Assembly (NCBI RefSeq): GCF_007830235.1
Contig: NZ_VLKI01000001.1
Coordinates: forward strand, 555,481 to 619,480
DNA: 64,000 nucleotides
Direction of reading: 5' to 3'
Source of the DNA: Cytobacillus oceanisediminis
GTDB taxonomy: Bacteria > Bacillota > Bacilli > Bacillales > Cytobacillaceae
Shown here: in pieces, positions 37,691 through 46,157 of the stretch
Numbering within the stretch: the first letter of the stretch is position 1
Layout of the letters: each line of letters begins with the position of its first letter
Notes under the pieces: generated by a model
Told to the model about the DNA's origin: nothing
Seen by the model: the letters and a program-made list of their open reading frames with translations, nothing else
Database searches by the model: none
Translations under genes and position numbers: made by a program

Positions 37691-38654
37691 GGTTTCCTTC
37701 CTCCTCTAAAAAGCAGGCTACGTAATGTCCTTTTTTGATTTCTTTAAATTCCGGATTTTCCTGCCGGCATTTGTCATAAGCATAGGGGCATCTTGTATGA
37801 AAACGGCAGGAATGTGGAAAATCCACCAAATTAGGGACGCTGCCTGGTATAGAAACCACTTCCTTCTCTGGATTGCTTAAATCAGGAGAAGCATTTAAAA
37901 GTGCTTGAGAATATGGATGTCTGGGATTTTTTAAAATATCTTCAGTGGAAGCCCATTCTACGATGTTGCCTGCATACATAATGGCTATCTTATCGCATAT
38001 GGCTGTAACCATCGGCAAATCATGAGAGATCAGGATGACGGATAGGTCCATTTTCTTTTGAAGGCTTTTGATTAAGGCAATTACCTGTGCCTGCGTTAAA
38101 ACATCCAATCCCGTTGTGGATTCATCTGATATAACCAATTTGGGATTGCATGCCAAAGCCATAGCAATGGCGACCCTTTGTTTCATTCCTCCGCTGAATT
38201 CATGAGGATAGCTCCTCCACCGCTCACCATCTATACCCACTAATTCGAGAAGGGTTTTCGTGCGCTGAAGTGCTTCCCGTTTGCTTACATTCTCATGCAG
38301 CAAAATGGATTCCATAATTTGATCTCCTATTGTGAAAATAGGATTCAACGCGTTCATTGCACTTTGGGGTATAACCGAAATCTCTTTCCATCTCATGGAT
38401 GAAAGTTCTTTTTCAGAAGCCTTTATGAGATCTCTTCCATTTAATAGGACACGCCCCGACACCACTTTTCCAGGATATTCTATTAACCTTAAAATGGATT
38501 GAGCAACTGTTGTTTTTCCACATCCTGACTCACCTATTAAACCGAGCATTTCCCCTTTATTGAGTGAAAATGATACATTCTCTACTGCCTTTGCAATGCC
38601 TTTATCCGTTTTAAAGTAGGTAGAAAGGTTTTCCACTGACAACACTGTGTTCAT
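37683..38654 (-). CDS. Peptide-type ABC importer ATPase (DppD/OppD)
   Basis: The protein has 323 residues. Walker A GESGCGKTTVAQSIL (about 38-52), signature FSGGMKQRVAIAMALAC, Walker B LVISDESTTGLD (Ser replaces the usual Pro after the catalytic Glu) and switch His LISHDL. The C-terminal CRFHTRCPYAYDKC supplies a cysteine cluster like that of the partner. It lies 3 bp after the second permease gene in a tightly packed operon. Confidence 0.92.
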   Translation of the reverse strand: MNTVLSVENLSTYFKTDKGIAKAVENVSFSLNKGEMLGLIGESGCGKTTVAQSILRLIEYPGKVVSGRVLLNGRDLIKASEKELSSMRWKEISVIPQSAMNALNPIFTIGDQIMESILLHENVSKREALQRTKTLLELVGIDGERWRSYPHEFSGGMKQRVAIAMALACNPKLVISDESTTGLDVLTQAQVIALIKSLQKKMDLSVILISHDLPMVTAICDKIAIMYAGNIVEWASTEDILKNPRHPYSQALLNASPDLSNPEKEVVSIPGSVPNLVDFPHSCRFHTRCPYAYDKCRQENPEFKEIKKGHYVACFLEEEGNHG

Positions 38655-38657
38655 AAA

Positions 38658-39515
38658 TTAGCGCTCCTTTCGTAATCGGGGATTCAGAATCTCTTCAAGT
38701 GAATAACCTGTAAAAGCGAATCCTATTACCAGTGTTGTAATTAGCAATCCTGGCGGCAAAACCCACCAGATCCACGCATCAGTTAAAAACGCTCCTCTGG
38801 CCTGAGCATAATATAGAATGGTCCCCCAGCTTTTTGTAAACGGATCTCCAAGACCTAAAAAACTTAATGAAGCTTCGATTAAAATGGAATGACTTGCCGC
38901 TAATACAAATTGGGAAAGTGCTATGGGAATAACCCCAGGCAAAATATGACGGCCTAATATGACTGTAATATTTGTACCGATAGACTTTGCAGCCTCAACA
39001 TATCCTTTTGTTTTTAATGTTAAAACCTGAGATCTTATTACCCTTGCTGGACTCGCCCATGAAATAAGGCTAATAACCAAAACAATGTTCCAAAAACTTG
39101 GGCCGATAAACGCAGCCAATAAAATCATGAGAGGCAGAAATGGAATAACCAGCACTAAGTCTACCAATCTCATTAAAAATGCATCTGTTTTTCCGCCATA
39201 GTAACCGGAAATAATCCCTACAAGACAGCCAAGAAGAATCGATATAAAAGCCGCAATAACTCCTATTAACAAAGAAATTCTGGTCCCATATAGCAATTCG
39301 CTTAATATATCCTGTCCAACATCATTCGTACCAAGTAAAAATTGGCTGTTAGGCTTCATAAAAGGATCCCCAACTCGGGCTGATGGATCAAATGGAGCAA
39401 GGATTGGCGCTAAAAGGGCAATCAGCAAAAAGATCACTAAAAGAATTAAACCAAACAAGCCGATATTATTAGATGTGAGAACTTGCCAATATTTCTTCCA
39501 CTTCTGATTAACCAT
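38658..39515 (-). CDS. Peptide-type ABC importer permease (DppC)
   Basis: The protein has 285 residues with about six helices. The N-terminal block (IGLFGLILLVIFLLIALLAP, then PFDPSARVGDPFMKP and LLGTNDVGQDILSELLYGT) is typical of DppC/OppC/NikC, and the EAA-like loop is YVEAAKSIGTNITVILGRHI. I choose ATG 39515 with AAAGGTGGGA 7 nt upstream; it overlaps the end of the first permease gene by 8 nt. Confidence 0.92.
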   Translation of the reverse strand: MVNQKWKKYWQVLTSNNIGLFGLILLVIFLLIALLAPILAPFDPSARVGDPFMKPNSQFLLGTNDVGQDILSELLYGTRISLLIGVIAAFISILLGCLVGIISGYYGGKTDAFLMRLVDLVLVIPFLPLMILLAAFIGPSFWNIVLVISLISWASPARVIRSQVLTLKTKGYVEAAKSIGTNITVILGRHILPGVIPIALSQFVLAASHSILIEASLSFLGLGDPFTKSWGTILYYAQARGAFLTDAWIWWVLPPGLLITTLVIGFAFTGYSLEEILNPRLRKER

Positions 39516-40485
39516 TGCGGCTTCCCACCTTTGGATCAAGTAAAGGATAAATTAAATCTGCCAGAAAGTTAGCAATGACTACACTAAAGGTGATAATTAG
39601 GAATGTAGCTTGGATAAGAGGGTAATCTCTGCTTAATACTGATTCAAACATAAGACGGCCTACACCTGGATAGGCAAATACGGTTTCTATAACAGTTGCA
39701 CCGCCCAAAGTAAATCCCAAACTAAGCATAAATACAGTAGCCACAGGGAGAAGTGCATTTCTCATAGCATGCTTATATTTAATAACCTTTTCTTTTACAC
39801 CCTTTGCTTTAGCCATCATAATATAATCTTCTCCGAGCACGTTCAGCATAGAATACCGCATAATCATAAATGTACTTGTAACAGAAATCAAAATAAGGGT
39901 AGCCAATGGGAGGATAAGATGTTTTCCAATATCTATTAACCGGTCCATTCCCGTATAGTTGGACCATGCACTTTCTGCTCCAAACACTGGCAGCCATCCT
40001 AATTGAGCTGAAAAGATAGACACCAGGATCATGCCAACCCAAAAAGAAGGCATGGCACTTAAAAACATAAAGACAGTTAGAAGGTTGGCATCTGTTCTGG
40101 TGCCCCTGCGCCATGCTGAGATTGCACCAAACATGACACCGATAACGGTTGAGAGTACAAGCCCCAGACCTGTAAGAAGCATTGTCCATGGGAGTCTCTC
40201 CATCAAGAGTTCTGAGATAGGTCGTTTTTGCTGATAAGAATATCCAAAATCACCAGTGAAAATATTCTTTATATATGCTCCATACTGCTCCAAGATGGAA
40301 TCATTTAGGCCATATTTATCTAATATAGCTTCTTTTTCTGCACTGGACATAAATCCCACATCTTCTCCTGCTAAGAAAACCAATGGATTTCCTGGCATAA
40401 GACGGGGCAATAGAAAATTCAATGTCAGCATAAGAAAAATAACAATTAAATATTGCAAAAGCTTGCCAGCAATAAATTTCCCCAA
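39508..40485 (-). CDS. Peptide-type ABC importer permease (DppB)
   Basis: The protein has 325 residues with about six helices. N-terminal LLPRLMPGNPLVFLAGE and GLNDSILEQYGAYIKNIFTGDFGYSYQ are DppB/NikB features; the EAA loop is YIMMAKAKGVKEKVIKYKHA. The open frame runs to 40566, but the extra part crosses a hairpin. TTG 40485 has GGAGGT 7 nt upstream and begins at the usual GKFIAGKLLQY, so I prefer it. This leaves 81 bp between it and the binding-protein gene. Confidence 0.9.
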   Translation of the reverse strand: MGKFIAGKLLQYLIVIFLMLTLNFLLPRLMPGNPLVFLAGEDVGFMSSAEKEAILDKYGLNDSILEQYGAYIKNIFTGDFGYSYQQKRPISELLMERLPWTMLLTGLGLVLSTVIGVMFGAISAWRRGTRTDANLLTVFMFLSAMPSFWVGMILVSIFSAQLGWLPVFGAESAWSNYTGMDRLIDIGKHLILPLATLILISVTSTFMIMRYSMLNVLGEDYIMMAKAKGVKEKVIKYKHAMRNALLPVATVFMLSLGFTLGGATVIETVFAYPGVGRLMFESVLSRDYPLIQATFLIITFSVVIANFLADLIYPLLDPKVGSRNG

Positions 40486-40517
40486 CTTTTTCACCTCCAA
40501 ATATGTAAATTCCATTA

Positions 40518-40563
40518 AAAAGATTTTTCCCGTAAAAGTAAGTGCTTTTACGGGAAAATCTTT
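40518..40563 (-). terminator. Hairpin between binding protein and permease genes
   Basis: AAAGATTTTCCCGTAAAAG and TTTTACGGGAAAAATCTTT form a stem of about 18 bp with a 7-nt loop, starting 3 bp after the binding-protein stop. The T-run is short. It probably works as a partial terminator or mRNA stabiliser. Confidence 0.75.
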
Positions 40564-40566
40564 CAA

Positions 40567-42363
40567 TTAAAAACCAAAATCATCCTTGCCTTTATCTTTT
40601 TTCTTTCTTCTTAGGAGTACAAATCCCACGACAGCTACTAAAACAACAAAACCAAATACATATAGTGAAGTATTATTCCCTTCGTTCTCTGTACTCGTAT
40701 TGGCAGTTTTACTATCTGTTGAAGCAGCTGAATCGTTACTTACCTTTTCATTGCCAGGCAAATTAGATTTTTCACTTGAAACAAAGGATAGTTTGTTGAT
40801 AATCCCCTTGCCCACCTGGAAGACATACTGATCATATTTTGCAGGGTTAAAGGCACCAACAATTTCTTGGTAATAAAGAGTAATAATAGGAGCATCATTA
40901 GCAACAAAAGCTTGCATATCCTTGATTAGACTAAGACGTTCTTTTTCATCGTATGTCCCTTTAAGCTTTTCACCCATTTGGTCAAATTCGGGGTTCTTGT
41001 AACCCCCAATATTGACAGACCCAATAGCTGGATCGGAATGAAAAAGATCATTCATTCGATCTGGGAACAGCTGCATAGTATTGGACCAGCTCCAGACACC
41101 AAGATCGTAATCTCTGCCTTTGCTGACATCAAAATCAGGCCACATTAAGGAGTCTACAGTAGTCGAATCCATTGCTTTCACTGCATTTTTGATTCCAATT
41201 TCATTTAACGCTTCCGAAATTAATTCTGCCGTTCTGATTCTAATCGGATTGCCAGAGTAAACCAAAGTAGTTAAGTCGATTTTATTACCCTTTTGGTCTT
41301 CTCTAAAACCATCGCCATCCTTATCAATAAAACCAGCATCTTCCAGAATTTGTTTGGCTTTTTCCTTATCATAAACTGGTTTTACTTCGGAGTTGAAATA
41401 CGCTGAGGATGGATGAATAAAACCAGGACTTCCCACTTCTGCATACCCAAGCAGAACTGTATTCACTAAACCTTCTTTATCAATGGCATAATCGATGGCC
41501 TGGCGAAAAGCCGTTTCCGTCATTGGATATTTCTCTGCATTGAGTTGAAATAAGCTCGTACTGTATCCAGGCCCCCTTACAACTTGCAAAGCAGGATTGG
41601 AACTAAATTGCTCTACAAGTTCAGGTGAAATACTTGATGAGATGGCATCAAGCTCGCCTGCTTGAAGAGCATTATACATGGCGGTCGTATCTTCAATTAT
41701 TGGGAATATCATTTCGTTGATTGGCGGAGCCCCTTTGAAGTATTCGTTGTTGGATTTCATTTTGTAGTACTGTCCTGATTTGTGTTCCACCAGAATATAA
41801 GGTCCGCTTCCGAGTGCATTTGTTTCATCGTCAGGATTAGAAACATTAGACCAAATATGTTCTGGTAAAATAGGCAAATCAGCAAGAGGCTGAATCATAA
41901 AGTTAGGGTCAGCTTGTGATAAATATAGCGTTATAGCCGTTTCACTGGTTACCTCTATTGACTTAATTGTTTTTAAAGGATTTGTAAACCTTGACTTTGG
42001 GTATTTAATAAAATAGTCCATTGTGAATTTTACATCATTAGCTGTAAGGGGTTTTCCGTCATGCCACTTTATGTTTTCATGCAGAGTTAACTCATAGGTC
42101 AGTCCATCTTCGCTGACTTTGTATTCCTTTACTAGCCAGGGTTCCGGCTGGTTATTTTCATCCAGGTTAAAGAGAGTATCATAGAGTAAATTTACCAGAT
42201 CTAAACCTGGATATCCGGTCACATAAGTATAAGGGTTTAATCCATTCTCATCTTTTGTAATGCCCACTTTCAATGATTGAACTGTCTCAGCAGCGTGAAC
42301 AGGATTCAAGCTTGATAGCAAAAACAAAAATATTAATCCCATGGAAATTGCTGACCTCTTCAT
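40567..42363 (-). CDS. ABC importer solute-binding protein with C-terminal membrane anchor
   Basis: This is a 598-residue family 5 extracellular binding protein (DppA/OppA/NikA type): TYELTLHENIKWHDGKPLTA, IYNPEFDQMG-like and AFRQAIDYAIDKEGL blocks are clear. It begins with a signal peptide ending HAAE without a lipobox Cys. Instead, a Ser/Thr/Asn-rich linker (about 540-570) leads to a C-terminal helix (YVFGFVVLVAVVGFVLL) and RRKKKDKGKDDFGF. The layout resembles archaeal and some Gram-positive anchored binding proteins. There is no LPxTG motif. ATG 42363 follows AGGGGGAG. The ligand is unknown. Confidence 0.9.
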   Translation of the reverse strand: MKRSAISMGLIFLFLLSSLNPVHAAETVQSLKVGITKDENGLNPYTYVTGYPGLDLVNLLYDTLFNLDENNQPEPWLVKEYKVSEDGLTYELTLHENIKWHDGKPLTANDVKFTMDYFIKYPKSRFTNPLKTIKSIEVTSETAITLYLSQADPNFMIQPLADLPILPEHIWSNVSNPDDETNALGSGPYILVEHKSGQYYKMKSNNEYFKGAPPINEMIFPIIEDTTAMYNALQAGELDAISSSISPELVEQFSSNPALQVVRGPGYSTSLFQLNAEKYPMTETAFRQAIDYAIDKEGLVNTVLLGYAEVGSPGFIHPSSAYFNSEVKPVYDKEKAKQILEDAGFIDKDGDGFREDQKGNKIDLTTLVYSGNPIRIRTAELISEALNEIGIKNAVKAMDSTTVDSLMWPDFDVSKGRDYDLGVWSWSNTMQLFPDRMNDLFHSDPAIGSVNIGGYKNPEFDQMGEKLKGTYDEKERLSLIKDMQAFVANDAPIITLYYQEIVGAFNPAKYDQYVFQVGKGIINKLSFVSSEKSNLPGNEKVSNDSAASTDSKTANTSTENEGNNTSLYVFGFVVLVAVVGFVLLRRKKKDKGKDDFGF

Positions 42364-42395
42364 TTTCACTCCCCCTATTTAGTGATTTAAGCTAC

Positions 42396-43145
42396 TTATT
42401 TGATTAGTTCCTGTAAATGAAAGTTTCCTTCTCTCCGGTAAGCTTCAGCAAGAGCAAAATGTCCGTGTGTCGCCAGGCCATGATATACATGAACGGCTTT
42501 GTCCAGAACTTTATGCATAGCTCTTCCTTTTTCCTGGTAACTATCCAATTTTGAAAATCCAGGATATAACATCTCAACTGTCTTTAGATCCAGCATTTCA
42601 TCAAAGTGCTTGCCGCTGAACTCCATTTGACTCTCAAGCATATCCATTGCCTTTTCTTTTTTCTCCCATACTTGGGAAATGTCAATGACTGTATTAGGAT
42701 GGTGAGGTGTCATGTAATAGATTGTCGGAATAGGATGAGGGGCTAAACCAGGTGTTTCATCCAATGCATAGTCTCTGCTTGCAAGGGCGATTGATTCGAG
42801 CAGCAGGGTCATGGCAGGTCTTCGGTCGGGGTCTAGGTCATGAAAAGAGTGTTCAGGATCTTGTGTTATGATAATATCAGGCCTAATTTCACGGATTCTC
42901 TTAATCAGCTTAACCTTTGACTCCTTACTTAAATCTACCGTCCCATATTCAAAATTTAAGAAAGAAACTTTGACTCCTAATGTCTCAGCAGCACTTTTTA
43001 CTTGAGGCTGGCTCGTTTCTCTGCAAAGCATAATGCTTGCATATGACTCTCCCCCGTTTAATATGTTTTTGGCTAACGCTCCCCCGCATTCAACCACTTC
43101 CATTCCATAAACTCCTAGAAATAAGATTTTCTGACCTTTAGGCAT
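42396..43145 (-). CDS. PIG-L-like (LmbE) protein with altered metal motif
   Basis: The protein has 249 residues from ATG 43145 (AAGGAGG upstream). The fold pattern of zinc-dependent N-deacetylases (PIG-L, BshB, GlcNAc-PI deacetylase) is clear: ILFLGVYGMEVVECGGALAK, IREIRPDIIITQDPEHSFHD, DLDPDRRPAM. The first metal motif, normally AHPDDxExGCGG, is replaced by GVYGMEVVECGG, losing the His and Asp ligands. The second region keeps His residues (PEHSFHDLD). It may be a non-hydrolytic or differently metallated member. It lies 33 bp before the binding-protein gene and probably leads that operon. Confidence 0.75.
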   Translation of the reverse strand: MPKGQKILFLGVYGMEVVECGGALAKNILNGGESYASIMLCRETSQPQVKSAAETLGVKVSFLNFEYGTVDLSKESKVKLIKRIREIRPDIIITQDPEHSFHDLDPDRRPAMTLLLESIALASRDYALDETPGLAPHPIPTIYYMTPHHPNTVIDISQVWEKKEKAMDMLESQMEFSGKHFDEMLDLKTVEMLYPGFSKLDSYQEKGRAMHKVLDKAVHVYHGLATHGHFALAEAYRREGNFHLQELIK

Positions 43146-43170
43146 TTTATTCCCTCCTTGTAAAGTACAG

Positions 43171-43194
43171 TACCCCACTATCGTATATTGGGTA
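43171..43194. promoter_or_regulatory. TACCC/GGGTA dyad, possible CsoR-type site
   Basis: TACCC (43171-43175) and GGGTA (43190-43194) form an inverted repeat between the divergent PIG-L and cupredoxin genes. Arms resemble CsoR operators, but the 14-bp spacer is longer than usual, so this is tentative. Confidence 0.3.
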
Positions 43195-43352
43195 TTAGAA
43201 ACTATAATAATACCAAATCCCCGCTTTGTAAATACCGAATTTTTAGAATATTGCATACTTTAGTAATGTATTTTTTTATCCATTTACATTTTTTTTGCAT
43301 CGCTTGTCTCCTCCTTACATATCATTTAGCAAACAAAGGGGAGTTGATAATT

Positions 43353-44267
43353 TTGGGACTGTATCAGTTATTTGTTCTAACAACAATAGCTGCTTCGGGA
43401 ATCGCAGCCATTATGTTATCCATAAAATTCAGGCACCGATTAACTAAAATGCAAGCAATGGTTATTTCAATGGCAATGGGAATGAATATGGGTTTAACAG
43501 CGGGAGTCTTATTTGGAGCACTTTATCAAGGAGATTTATATACTTCTACACTGGTTTCAGCAGGAATTGGGGTACTTGCTGGATTGGCAAGCGGAATAGC
43601 GTTTGGCATCCTTCCTTCATTAGAAGGATTTATGTCTGGTTTAATGGGAGGAATGATGGGAGCAATGCTCGGTGAAATGATCACCCAGGAACAATCATTG
43701 ACCATGCTCAATATTTTACTCACTCTATCTGTGAGTTCATTATTGTTATATAATATCCTGCCTGCCACAAAATCAGTTGATGATAAAAAGTGGTTTTTAA
43801 AACCGTTCTTCACTTTTGTTTTACTATTTTTATTTTTCTTCTTTGGAACTCAATTAGATAAAAGCAATGCAATCCCCTACTTTAACTCAGCAGCAATAGA
43901 GCATAGCCACAGCAGCCAAGACAAAAATAACAAATCGAATGAAATTGTTTTAACTGTTAATCCATCAGAATATTCCTATACACCCGAAGAAATTAGCCTG
44001 AATAAAGGCCAAGAAGCTTCGATCACTCTGAACAATCAAGATCATGCAGACCATGACATTGAAATTAAAAAGATAGCGATTAAGAAAAAAGATAGCGGCC
44101 ACCATGCAAACCACGGTGTTTCTAAAGCTGACTTTCACCTCCATGCTTCCTCCAATAGCAGCGCCACATTGACTTTCACCCCTCTTGAAACTGGGGTATA
44201 TGAGTTTTACTGTTCCATTCCCGGGCATAAAGAAAACGGTATGACCGGAACAATTAAAGTAAACTAA
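43353..44267 (+). CDS. Membrane protein fused to a cupredoxin domain
   Basis: The protein has about 304 residues. Residues 1-165 contain five or six helices rich in Gly and Met (MAMGMNMGLTAGVLFGALY, GFMSGLMGGMMGAMLGEMI). Residues about 200-304 form an outside cupredoxin: VLTVNPSEYSYTPEEISLNK, a His-rich stretch (DHADHDIEIKK, SGHHANHG) and the type 1 copper motif C-x4-H-x4-M in YCSIPGHKENGMTG. An earlier His is the likely fourth ligand. TTG 43353 lies 9 nt after GGGGAG; the open frame extends further upstream. It probably handles copper or carries electrons at the membrane. It is divergent from the PIG-L/ABC operon. Confidence 0.8.
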   Translation: MGLYQLFVLTTIAASGIAAIMLSIKFRHRLTKMQAMVISMAMGMNMGLTAGVLFGALYQGDLYTSTLVSAGIGVLAGLASGIAFGILPSLEGFMSGLMGGMMGAMLGEMITQEQSLTMLNILLTLSVSSLLLYNILPATKSVDDKKWFLKPFFTFVLLFLFFFFGTQLDKSNAIPYFNSAAIEHSHSSQDKNNKSNEIVLTVNPSEYSYTPEEISLNKGQEASITLNNQDHADHDIEIKKIAIKKKDSGHHANHGVSKADFHLHASSNSSATLTFTPLETGVYEFYCSIPGHKENGMTGTIKVN

Positions 44268-44269
44268 AA

Positions 44270-44316
44270 AAAAGGTCAGCTTACTGCAGGATCATCTGCA
44301 GGCACTGACCTTTCTT
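44270..44316. terminator. Convergent terminator
   Basis: AAAGGTCAG/CTGACCTTT with an inner CTGCAG/CTGCAG stem. It lies just after the cupredoxin stop and overlaps the end of the MATE gene; a T-rich tail is present on both sides. Confidence 0.75.
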
Positions 44317-45649
44317 TCATCCATTTTCCGTTTTTAAAATTCTTAATAAGAAAAATGGCTCTGTATAAATTGTCTAATCCTATGGCTAACCAAATCCCGG
44401 CTATCCCCATTCCCAGGGTCATTCCCAGAACGTAAACCCCTCCTGTTCTGATCAGCCACATGCCTGCCAAAGTTAAATAAAAAGGATATTTTGTATTTTC
44501 GGCGCCTTGGTATACACCTGTTAAGATTAATACAATAGCCAGGACAGGCTGTATAAAGGCATCTATTTGCAAAGCAATTTTTATGTCTTTTAATACACCA
44601 GGATCATGCGTAAAAAACGACCCAAGCCACTCTGCTCCCAAGAAAAGCAACAAGCCAAAAAAACTCATTATGACTGTGCCAATCCACAAAGAGTACTTTG
44701 CATACATATTTGCCTCATCATGCTTTCCAGAACCAAAATTCTTGCTGACCAATATGGTTGCTGCTGTTGCAAATCCATACCCAATCATATAGGCAAACAC
44801 TTCTATATTGCCTGCAATTTGATGTGCTGCAAAGGTGTTGGTTCCAATACTGACAATAAAACCAAAATATAAAACCTGGCCAAGACGCATTGCCAATCTC
44901 TCTGCTGCAGCCGGGCTGCTGAGAGAGATCATCTCTAACTGAACCTTTTTATTTATTCTCCAAAGACTCATCCGCCATTCGATTAAGCCCTCTCTCCTTA
45001 GATCTATTACTAACCAGAAGGAACCAACTAAACGGGAAAAAAGAGTTGCATATGCTGCACCCTCGAGACCAAACGCAGGAATTAAGAAAAAACCGAAAAT
45101 TAAAACATAATCAAGCACTATATTTAGGAGATTGATAAATATACTGATTTTCATAGGAGATTTTGTATCTCCCTTTCCTCTTAGAACACTGCTTAATACA
45201 AACATTAGGGAAATAAAAATGGACGGGATAGCTATTATTCTGAAATAGGAATTAGCTGACGAAAGTACCTCTTCTTCAACACCCATCAGTTTTAACAATT
45301 CATCAGAAAGGAACAGGGTGATCAAGCCAAAAATTATTCCTGAAAGCAAGGCCAAGATAATGGCCTGAGCTGTTACTTCTTTAACCTTTTCATCATTTCC
45401 AGCTCCTGAATATTTGGCGACATAAACATTTGCTGAAATACCTATAGCCATAAATATCGCCAGGTAAATAGCCAGGATTGCATTTGTAACTCCAACTGAA
45501 CTTACTTCAATAAGCCCCAGCTTTGAAACGAACAATGTATCTACAAACCCAAGTATCATTTGAAAAAAGTTTTCAATAACTACTGGCAATGCCAACAAGA
45601 GAATGGTTTTTATTATTTTCAAAGGTTCTTGCCCAATATCACCTGCCAT
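44276..45649 (-). CDS. MATE-family efflux pump
   Basis: The protein has 457 residues with twelve helices in two pseudo-symmetric halves; Na+ or H+ driven export of cationic compounds. Typical blocks are LPVVIENFFQMILGFVDTLF, GAGNDEKVKE and, in the second half, FAAHQIAGNIEVFAYMIGYG. It follows the CsoR-family repressor by 10 bp, so the pump is probably controlled by that sensor and could export a metal complex or thiol-reactive compound. Confidence 0.9.
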   Translation of the reverse strand: MAGDIGQEPLKIIKTILLLALPVVIENFFQMILGFVDTLFVSKLGLIEVSSVGVTNAILAIYLAIFMAIGISANVYVAKYSGAGNDEKVKEVTAQAIILALLSGIIFGLITLFLSDELLKLMGVEEEVLSSANSYFRIIAIPSIFISLMFVLSSVLRGKGDTKSPMKISIFINLLNIVLDYVLIFGFFLIPAFGLEGAAYATLFSRLVGSFWLVIDLRREGLIEWRMSLWRINKKVQLEMISLSSPAAAERLAMRLGQVLYFGFIVSIGTNTFAAHQIAGNIEVFAYMIGYGFATAATILVSKNFGSGKHDEANMYAKYSLWIGTVIMSFFGLLLFLGAEWLGSFFTHDPGVLKDIKIALQIDAFIQPVLAIVLILTGVYQGAENTKYPFYLTLAGMWLIRTGGVYVLGMTLGMGIAGIWLAIGLDNLYRAIFLIKNFKNGKWMKERSVPADDPAVS

Positions 45650-45659
45650 CTCGTGCCCC

Positions 45660-45932
45660 TTACCTTATAAATTTGTCAATTGACTGGTTCAGCTGCATTA
45701 AGACTTCTTCCTCGTCACCAGTTCTGACCGCTTGGATTAGACAGCCTTCTAAATGATCTTTTAAGATCAGTTTTCCGCAGCCATCAATAGCGGAACGGAT
45801 AGCAGCAAGTTGAATCAATAAATCGTTACAATCCCTCCCCTCTTGAGTCATCTCTTTTACTGCCCGAACATGTCCTTCAATTTTTGCTAATCGATTAATT
45901 ATTGCCTTCCTGTGTTTATGAGAGTCACTCAT
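45660..45932 (-). CDS. CsoR/FrmR-family repressor (second copy)
   Basis: This is a 90-residue DUF156 repressor from ATG 45932. It keeps the C-H-C pattern (Cys in GRDCNDLLIQ, His and Cys in LKDHLEGCLIQ) and has an additional Cys in IDGCGKL. That makes a copper sensor or a persulfide/formaldehyde-type sensor possible. RLAKIEGHVRAVKEM is the DNA-binding helix. It overlaps no other gene, precedes the MATE pump, and has a C6-A-G6 palindrome just upstream as probable operator. Confidence 0.88.
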   Translation of the reverse strand: MSDSHKHRKAIINRLAKIEGHVRAVKEMTQEGRDCNDLLIQLAAIRSAIDGCGKLILKDHLEGCLIQAVRTGDEEEVLMQLNQSIDKFIR

Positions 45933-45947
45933 ATTCCTCACCCCTAT

Positions 45948-45960
45948 CCCCCCAGGGGGG
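45948..45960. promoter_or_regulatory. G-tract palindrome, CsoR-family operator
   Basis: CCCCCCAGGGGGG flanked by TAT and TTAATA lies 16 bp before the second csoR-like gene. CsoR/RcnR/CstR proteins typically bind such AT-flanked G/C tracts. Confidence 0.75.
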
Positions 45961-46045
45961 TTAATACTTATCATATTACCATATTTTTTGAACATTCTGT
46001 TTTTTAAAAATAAAATAAGCCACTCTTAAATTAATTTATAAAGAA

Positions 46046-46077
46046 AAAAAGCTGACTTCAATTCAAGTCAGCTTTTT
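46046..46077 (-). terminator. Terminator after spoIIP
   Basis: AAAAAGCTGACTT/AAGTCAGCTTTTT with a 6-nt loop and T-run on the minus strand. Confidence 0.85.
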
Positions 46078-46157
46078 AGACAAAACAATAAAGAGAAAAT
46101 TACATAGGAGTTTGAAATTGAAAATTTTTGTGATTCAGCCTGCAGACATTTTTAAAT

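Noticed and set aside
43188..43352. N-terminal extension of the cupredoxin fusion
   Set aside because: It crosses the divergent promoter region and lacks a ribosome site; GGGGAG supports a TTG start at 43353.
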